A DNA stretch of 64,000 nt from Paludibacteraceae bacterium (GTDB lineage Bacteria > Bacteroidota > Bacteroidia > Bacteroidales > Paludibacteraceae). The stretch lies in contig JAGCGM010000136.1 in NCBI GenBank assembly GCA_017649635.1, forward strand, positions 1-64,000. Reading direction: 5' to 3'. The position numbers and the translations under genes are program-made. The notes below the pieces were generated by a model. It was not told where the DNA came from and searched no databases. It was given only the letters and a program-made list of their open reading frames with translations. Every line of letters starts with the position of its first letter. The first letter of the stretch is position 1. Positions 60,901 through 64,000 of the stretch are shown piece by piece.

Positions 60901-63719
60901 GAAGCCTTGGTGTGCACCCACGTCTCGAACATCTCCCTAATCTCCCTCACCTTCGTGTTGGCGATCAGCGTGAGGGACTCGTTGACGATCGAGTTGCCGT
61001 CCTCGTCCTTGTCGGTCACCTTGATGTGCGAGTCGTTGAACGCCGCGTCTATGATCCTGCGGGCGTTGCAGTCGGGACGGCGCACGTCGTAGCTGCGGAG
61101 CAGGTTCTGCTCCTTCTGCGTGAAGGAGATGTTCCATGAGTGGTTCTCGTTGTAGCTGATGTCGCATTTCATCCTCCTGAGTTCGGATTGCGAGGTCACG
61201 TTCATGAGCTCCGTCATGATGAAGTTCTGGTAGGCGGCCACCGGAACGATGTCCGTTCCCATGTTGATGATGATCTCATCGATGCCTATCCTCTTCGGAA
61301 GCACCTTTTCGAGGGCTTCCACGTTCTTATTATAGGTGTCGTCACCAATGGCGGCCAGACGGGCGGCGTCGAGTTTGTCGCCTATATGTCCGCTCAGGTA
61401 TATGTTGTAGAGTTCGTATCGCTCCGTCTCCGGGTTCTTGAATATGAGTCCGTCGCATTTTTCGAGCCAGTCCTCCCCCAGCCTATTACGCAGGAAGGCG
61501 GTGTCGATTCTTCCGTTCTTGGCGAAGGAGTGGAACACGAGGTCGGATGGATCGTTGGATTCGATGTCGGATGGCGCCCGGTTGATGGTCCTGTGCCTGA
61601 ATATGTCCGATTTGGTTATGATGAGCTCCGTCTTATTCTTGCCTGTGAGGTTCTCCCTCTTCTTGCAGTTCTCCAGGGCGAGCATCTTGATGAAATCGGG
61701 TTTGTCGTCGCTAAGGCGACGGCGCACCCTGTCCTCATTGAGGCTGCCGTACTTGAAGACGAAGCTGTCGTATGTCGTGTTAAGGTCCTGTCTTAGCTGC
61801 TCGGCGTTCGGATAGTCGTTGATGTCCGCCTTGATGAGGTCGTTGTAGACCTTCTTCAAAGCGACATAATCGGCGCATATCCGCTCGTTCATATCGAGGA
61901 CGGGTTTCTCCTCCGTCTCCTCGACTTCATGCGCCTGAAGGGCTTCTATGTCGTTCTTCTGTTTATAGTCGGTTATGATATGGCGGATGAGCTCCTCCGC
62001 CTTGGTGGCGATCTCGTCCAAGCCCAGCTCGCTGTTGTATGTCACGCCACGGAAGGCCTCCTCGGGATGGCCGATGATGTTCTCCGGGTGGTTGACGAAG
62101 TATTCGTTCACCTTATAGCTTACCGTGTCGTTCTCCTCAAGCGTCCGCACGGTTGTCTTGACGAACGCCTCGGAGTGGCTTTTCCTCTCCCCTTCCCTCT
62201 TCTTCTGGAAGATGAGGAAGTCGGTGTTGACCGCGGTGTCCGGGAAGATTCCGGACGGGAACCTGACCGCGCCGACGAAGTTCATCTTCTCCTGCATCAG
62301 TTCCCGGTTCTCCTCGTACTTGGACGCGTTCAGGAAGCTTGTCGTGGATAGGCAGACCATCAGGCCGCCCGGCTGTGTCTGCTCCATCATCTTGAGCGGG
62401 AAGTAGCCCGTGAGGTTGTTGAGCGCCCTCACGTAGCGCTTGTCGGGACTGTTGTTGAATTTCTTGTCGGCCACTTTGAGTCCGTCCACGAACGGCATGT
62501 TCGTGAGCGTGACGGTGTAGCGTCCCACCTCGGCGTTCTCGATCCTCGACAGGATGACGTTGGCCGAAGGGTTGAGCATCTTATTAATGAGTCCCGTCAC
62601 GATGTTCGGCTCGACGCAGGTGACGTCGAAGCCGGATATGAGGTCACGTTCGAAGGAGTGCAGCATGTTGCCTGTTCCCGCGGACGGTTCGAGCAGTTTA
62701 CCTTCCTTGACACCGAACTCGCCCAGGATGACTCCTCCGAGCCGGGCTACCTGTTTCGGTGTCCAGTAGTCGTACTTCCCTTCGGATATGAACGAACCTA
62801 TGAGGTATTTGGTCACCGTCAAACTGAAGGTGCTCTCATAGTTGCCCCAAGGGATCGGCTTGCCGCCAATGTCCGTCTTCTCGTTGAAGCCGTAGAGGTT
62901 GATCGAGCCCGCCATGTAGGCTTTGTGCAGCGCTTTGGTGAGTTTGAAGACGGCACCGTCGATGTCCACATCGGTGTTCTTCTCGTCCGTCTGGTTCTTC
63001 ACGCCGTTCTTCGCCTCCGCTATCTCCTCGTCGGAGATGAGCCCATCCTTTTTCATCTCTTCGAAGGTGCCCTCCGCCATGCGTCTGTAGTTCCAGTCGA
63101 GCAGACGGGAGTGCTGCACCACGAATCTGATCGTGAGACCGCCGAATCCCGTGAAGCGTTTCAGCGTCTCCTGTTCCTGTTTGGTCGGTTGGATGCCGCC
63201 CCGCTCGATGATGTCGGCGAGCGTGGCGATCGCCTTCACGTTCGCCTTGAACGCGGCGAGCGTGCCGGCTTTCGGTACCTGCACGTCATGTTCGGAGTCG
63301 ATGTAGGCGTCCTCGTTGAAGATGGTACGCTCCGTTGGCGCGTCAGCGTCTTCTACAACGTCTTGACGTGTTCTATCACCATCTCCCTGATGGTCGACTC
63401 CGCTTGTGATTCGGGCATCCACTTCTCCATTTCGGCGCGCCGGCGCCGGAAGGTCGTCGACTCCTCCACGCACCATAGCAGGTCGTAGGTCTTCGTCAGT
63501 TCCGGACGGAGTTCCGCCAAGGCTATGTACATCGTCTCGGCTTCGTCCGGGATGAGCGCCTCCTTGGCCACTATCGACGCCACCTCCGTCAGACGGAGTT
63601 GTTCGTCCTCCTCCTCGTCCCACCCGTCGAGGTCCTTCAGAAAGAGCTCCGTTATCTCCGTCATCTCCTTTCTCACTTGCGCGGGGGTAAGATTCGGTCG
63701 CCTGCGGAGAAGGGACCAT
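54948..63719 (-). CDS. Giant methylase-helicase (N6-methyltransferase/SNF2, DarB-like)
   Basis: About 2,900 residues from the ATG at 63719. Order: Gly/Asp/Arg-rich low-complexity N-terminus (1-130); N6-methyltransferase with SAM motif LLEPSAGTGNML near 340-351 and motif IV as TLTNMPF near 407, not the usual NPPF; superfamily 2 helicase with Walker A HHAVGAGKTLAMG near 991, NLAVDEAHLFKN near 1155, GTPISNS near 1214 and TGRVARQG near 1500; long coiled coils; a Lys/Glu/Gln-rich linker near 2390-2470; and a C-terminal domain. Such proteins are typical of Bacteroidetes mobile elements and resemble phage DarB anti-restriction proteins. The frame stays open to the right edge (63998), so the true start is uncertain: the window edge or beyond, 63719, 63476 (ATG), or 63284 (GTG). 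A nested gene lies at 63353-63859. Confidence 0.85.
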   Translation of the reverse strand: MVPSPQATESYPRASEKGDDGDNGALSEGPRRVGRGGGRTTPSDGGGVDSGQGGAHPGRSRDDVHSLGGTPSGTDEDLRPAMVRGGVDDLPAPARRNGEVDARITSGVDHQGDGDRTRQDVVEDADAPTERTIFNEDAYIDSEHDVQVPKAGTLAAFKANVKAIATLADIIERGGIQPTKQEQETLKRFTGFGGLTIRFVVQHSRLLDWNYRRMAEGTFEEMKKDGLISDEEIAEAKNGVKNQTDEKNTDVDIDGAVFKLTKALHKAYMAGSINLYGFNEKTDIGGKPIPWGNYESTFSLTVTKYLIGSFISEGKYDYWTPKQVARLGGVILGEFGVKEGKLLEPSAGTGNMLHSFERDLISGFDVTCVEPNIVTGLINKMLNPSANVILSRIENAEVGRYTVTLTNMPFVDGLKVADKKFNNSPDKRYVRALNNLTGYFPLKMMEQTQPGGLMVCLSTTSFLNASKYEENRELMQEKMNFVGAVRFPSGIFPDTAVNTDFLIFQKKREGERKSHSEAFVKTTVRTLEENDTVSYKVNEYFVNHPENIIGHPEEAFRGVTYNSELGLDEIATKAEELIRHIITDYKQKNDIEALQAHEVEETEEKPVLDMNERICADYVALKKVYNDLIKADINDYPNAEQLRQDLNTTYDSFVFKYGSLNEDRVRRRLSDDKPDFIKMLALENCKKRENLTGKNKTELIITKSDIFRHRTINRAPSDIESNDPSDLVFHSFAKNGRIDTAFLRNRLGEDWLEKCDGLIFKNPETERYELYNIYLSGHIGDKLDAARLAAIGDDTYNKNVEALEKVLPKRIGIDEIIINMGTDIVPVAAYQNFIMTELMNVTSQSELRRMKCDISYNENHSWNISFTQKEQNLLRSYDVRRPDCNARRIIDAAFNDSHIKVTDKDEDGNSIVNESLTLIANTKVREIREMFETWVHTKASQGYMDDIEDNFNRRFNQYVATNWDNMRVSLEGCTKTPREHQKNVVARGLTNNDLLMHHAVGAGKTLAMGMTMMERIRLGIATKCCLLTMKANASQIAGEIQNAYPDAKILYPGEKDFDKENRNIFLNRIKHSDADIVILTHDQFNKIKHEDRFREMFVAWQIETIRELKAREETGGLSPAERKKLDKMEENLRNELENENEKLSKDEISWTELGFDNLAVDEAHLFKNLLFQTSHDKVKGINADSNSKRASHLFMAVRDIQEKNGGDKGVIFATGTPISNSLAELYNWQVYLVPNILKKQGINCFDKWADVFAQRQSDWEPDELGRSKLVERFRSFINLQPLLTAYRGFADVITEKDLIEKKLVVDKPKALYRQVIVPFDSKVDAAIFEELKNIMDIGHSEVLDVHLTEKSFSARSLVTLSKGTKASLTHKMLGLDDETYGTIHNKVDYVAKNVARIYRETQFAKGTQLIFSDSYQNGDYNLYSDIKNILSRRYDIPAREIVDINTVKEKDRASFFDRVNDGDVRVVLGSTQKLGTGVNVQKRACAAHMLDVNWTPSGMIQKTGRVARQGNEFAKQFLDNNVPVYLYVKERSTDAKKYGLIFAKQRMIEQITDSNFKGNRFDEGKSDTELESEIFQELLASATGDNTTMVLNKLTKQYQMLASEKKGFESYKYNINRNLQLAQMTKEEYIGQRYVIDRLARALSDKGFTKDEQGKYPFRVKFDGTMYITSKELGRAMIEEIARSIESKAFLSKKFEAYGLTAMLQGSKKDGYTVEITKLYDSDLTEKEKKNLALVKNIDTKTFHQDAESMGRVMNNLCLSVGERKKSITTKLDDIESTIQNLLLQQKKNEVFPKQEEMERMRSDIAILSGVLKQDNLDDEVKSVINTLENTMDGERLLLVRDVDKMKAYAVNMRHPLGDLAVKIGEDVKEERDNHSDYDILLIEEKDVDKVINMAMNANVVVAYLDNMSDGFGARLTRDNMRLVDIVTSYDQIKDMFHASAEAEKRKLEADSKRLDELRNTSSEESEAEEGEEVKQMNTNIITWRELGFPNPEDGEAITSYDKYYSLDNMPDYKYADMETEAETEPELPAMAAEEVPKKGYETAEDKENQGGGIASEPTAEYKLKNGDTMEEELDDKMDVRILWDFSSDKYTLQLNGVDIRQSERYSLEEFVEYMNNEFPELLEREDVKEQLHDLGWDKPKNLAVNTDSNNIMYHIPMDERKKIYEEVQEKIEKTGENITREEMEKLVSDFKDAVKDVDYKKMYYVTAHFKTIGHYSLNEALYDQNWELAEKEIDKAFPKEEKRYDKGNKVERDDNIASEPVAEYVKPKKEDTMEITKDKMDKTLEDFQRFVTAQEISLDDLETRMELRENVDYELSLMEGSVTDVEKMKKKMQEEIDRMKPSSEGNKEVKEYIGNVQKLQKRLNGNTEFNLRMHLGDDKYDEIAATVNGDGKKTAKAEVKEGQKKGNPGKEEPGKAEGKKEQKPAKAEQTAQVEQTKKQVEKKQVEKKEKVEEKKPAEQKQETGNKLPELVKVGYAQYAGVKDTQGNQLELIVPKFRIQLDLNAIEQKMDKMRARKTQSGEDFLSFAIIKNKQAKENQSPLQVIVKRHGEDATVNGKTVKFADAAALMEFQVSLQDLKAKAEKAGIDTAKEAIPMSVGSYSGETGIKLNNKSALLKDKELKDEDMMIRGRFKVVNSFDRIVKTKQNLDEVPAIRYDNKDMGDCITNSREVNIRKKDGTSFAKTVEDIYVALSSKALKELPEADAFGNVKLAICTKRTDEKYLTANKLQLNEQGQLVNEQGRRVPNLLLVADPKTYKNGQPYANTERVLTIRKEDLVKLPTLDDKNGTIALRIDGLTNKVALNVNKYVTENRTQEVEKYLQSQSGDKNAKIDPKRPYNTNVTISAVSEHYSSIYAKMEVNSWEKITPKVDLETYKNAPSQFELFKEVVSDYMEKKANKIKESAAKNAPEEDAQEETQKQGRKI

Positions 63720-63859
63720 ATCTGGTTCTCCCCTATCAGCTCCAGTGTCCTGCGGCTTTCGTTCACCGCCCTCATTATCGTGCTGAAGCCCGCCATCTCC
63801 TTGGCCAGCTCCTGGCCGTATGTCTTGGACTTCAGTTCCATTATCCTTTCTTCGTCCAT
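63353..63859 (-). CDS. Hypothetical protein nested in the giant gene's open frame
   Basis: A 168-residue protein, MDEERIMELKSKTYGQELAKEMAGFSTIMRAVNESRRTLELIGENQIW..., mostly helical and charged, with natural composition and strong G/C at third codon positions like other genes here. An A+T-rich leader (TTAAAAAATAACGACC) precedes its ATG. It overlaps the giant ORF in the other frame for its whole length. The giant frame in this interval encodes only low-complexity Gly/Asp/Arg-rich sequence, so this gene is well supported and the overlap is either overprinting or a mis-set start of the giant gene. No family recognised. Confidence 0.7.
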   Translation of the reverse strand: MDEERIMELKSKTYGQELAKEMAGFSTIMRAVNESRRTLELIGENQIWSLLRRRPNLTPAQVRKEMTEITELFLKDLDGWDEEEDEQLRLTEVASIVAKEALIPDEAETMYIALAELRPELTKTYDLLWCVEESTTFRRRRAEMEKWMPESQAESTIREMVIEHVKTL

Positions 63860-63998
63860 GGTCGTTATTTTTTAAGTTGTTATTCCTTTTATTATCGTCA
63901 TTCCCCTCTTCGGCGAATTGCAGCAGTAACTGTGAAGGGTTCTTGCGGGAAGGCCTTTGTTTGAGGGTAGGCCTCTGCCATGATGGTTCCTCCGGTTC
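63860..63998 (-). other. Open frame at right edge, in frame with the giant gene
   Basis: On the minus strand the giant gene's frame is open from 63998 and encodes a protein-like string including RPTLKQRPSRKN and QLLLQFAEEG before the low-complexity region. It is either the continuing N-terminal part of the giant protein or the end of another gene. A second frame (from the ATG at 63981) ends in a stop at about 63897 and is less convincing. Confidence 0.4.
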
Positions 63999-64000
63999 TA

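Noticed and set aside
1..64000. CRISPR array, insertion sequence or integrase with attachment sites
   Set aside because: No regularly spaced short repeats, transposase or recombinase genes, or paired terminal repeats were found by reading; the repeats seen are dispersed regulatory-type modules.

Overview
The window is part of a large conjugative element (megaplasmid or integrative element) of a Bacteroidales bacterium. Four things point there: a near-complete Bacteroides-type tra cluster (traA/E/F/G/I/J/K/M/N/O), Bacteroidetes promoters (TTTG about 19-20 bp before TAnnTTTG), a C-terminal type IX secretion sorting domain on the first protein, and Bacteroidales plasmid families (PcfJ/PcfK, DUF1643, DUF2958, Hc1-like histone, giant methylase-helicase). 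The type IX signal favours a Prevotella/Parabacteroides-like host over the Bacteroides fragilis group. No relaxase, coupling protein, integrase, replication initiator, tRNA, rRNA or CRISPR array was seen, so those functions must lie outside the window if the element is complete.

Layout. 1-4.9 kb: 3' part of a giant secreted Ig/PKD-like repeat protein. 5-6.8 kb (minus): pcfK-pcfJ. 7.1-19.6 kb (plus): transfer operon, from a ParA-like TraA through pilin, ATPase, channel and outer-membrane parts to TraO, with a duplicated traK, a very acidic membrane protein and an extra lipoprotein. 19.7-22.3 kb: AbiE-like toxin-antitoxin locus with an extended toxin. 22.3-25.1 kb: topoisomerase III. 25.1-34 kb: accessory region of small genes in short operons (two SSB-like proteins, DUF1643, DUF2958, a phosphoribosyltransferase, an Hc1-like protein), separated by unusually long GC-rich non-coding DNA and three copies of a ~220 bp repeat. 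34-50.8 kb: AT-richer defence island: an unknown convergent pair, a four-gene type III restriction-modification cassette (SNF2-type helicase, DUF4391, Mod, Res), and a minus-strand operon DprA-HAD-membrane phosphoribosyltransferase-PD-(D/E)XK nuclease resembling the ShosTA toxin-antitoxin pair with two added genes. 51-64 kb (minus): SSB, small proteins, RadC, a Toprim protein and a ~2,900-residue methylase-helicase whose frame is still open at the right edge.

How it fits together. The tra genes would build the mating channel; PcfJ/K, topoisomerase III, the SSBs, RadC, the Toprim protein and the methylase-helicase look like functions for plasmid DNA processing, establishment and anti-restriction; AbiE, the type III cassette and the ShosTA-like operon would protect element and host from phages or rival elements. 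Several operons share regulatory DNA: a 5' module before pcfK and radC, Repeat A before three other operons, GNRA-loop hairpins between genes, a TCTAACATTAAAAT leader, a G-rich GGGAGGGG motif between operons, and tandem small-RNA-like units upstream of the restriction island. These shared non-coding parts are the most unusual part of the window.
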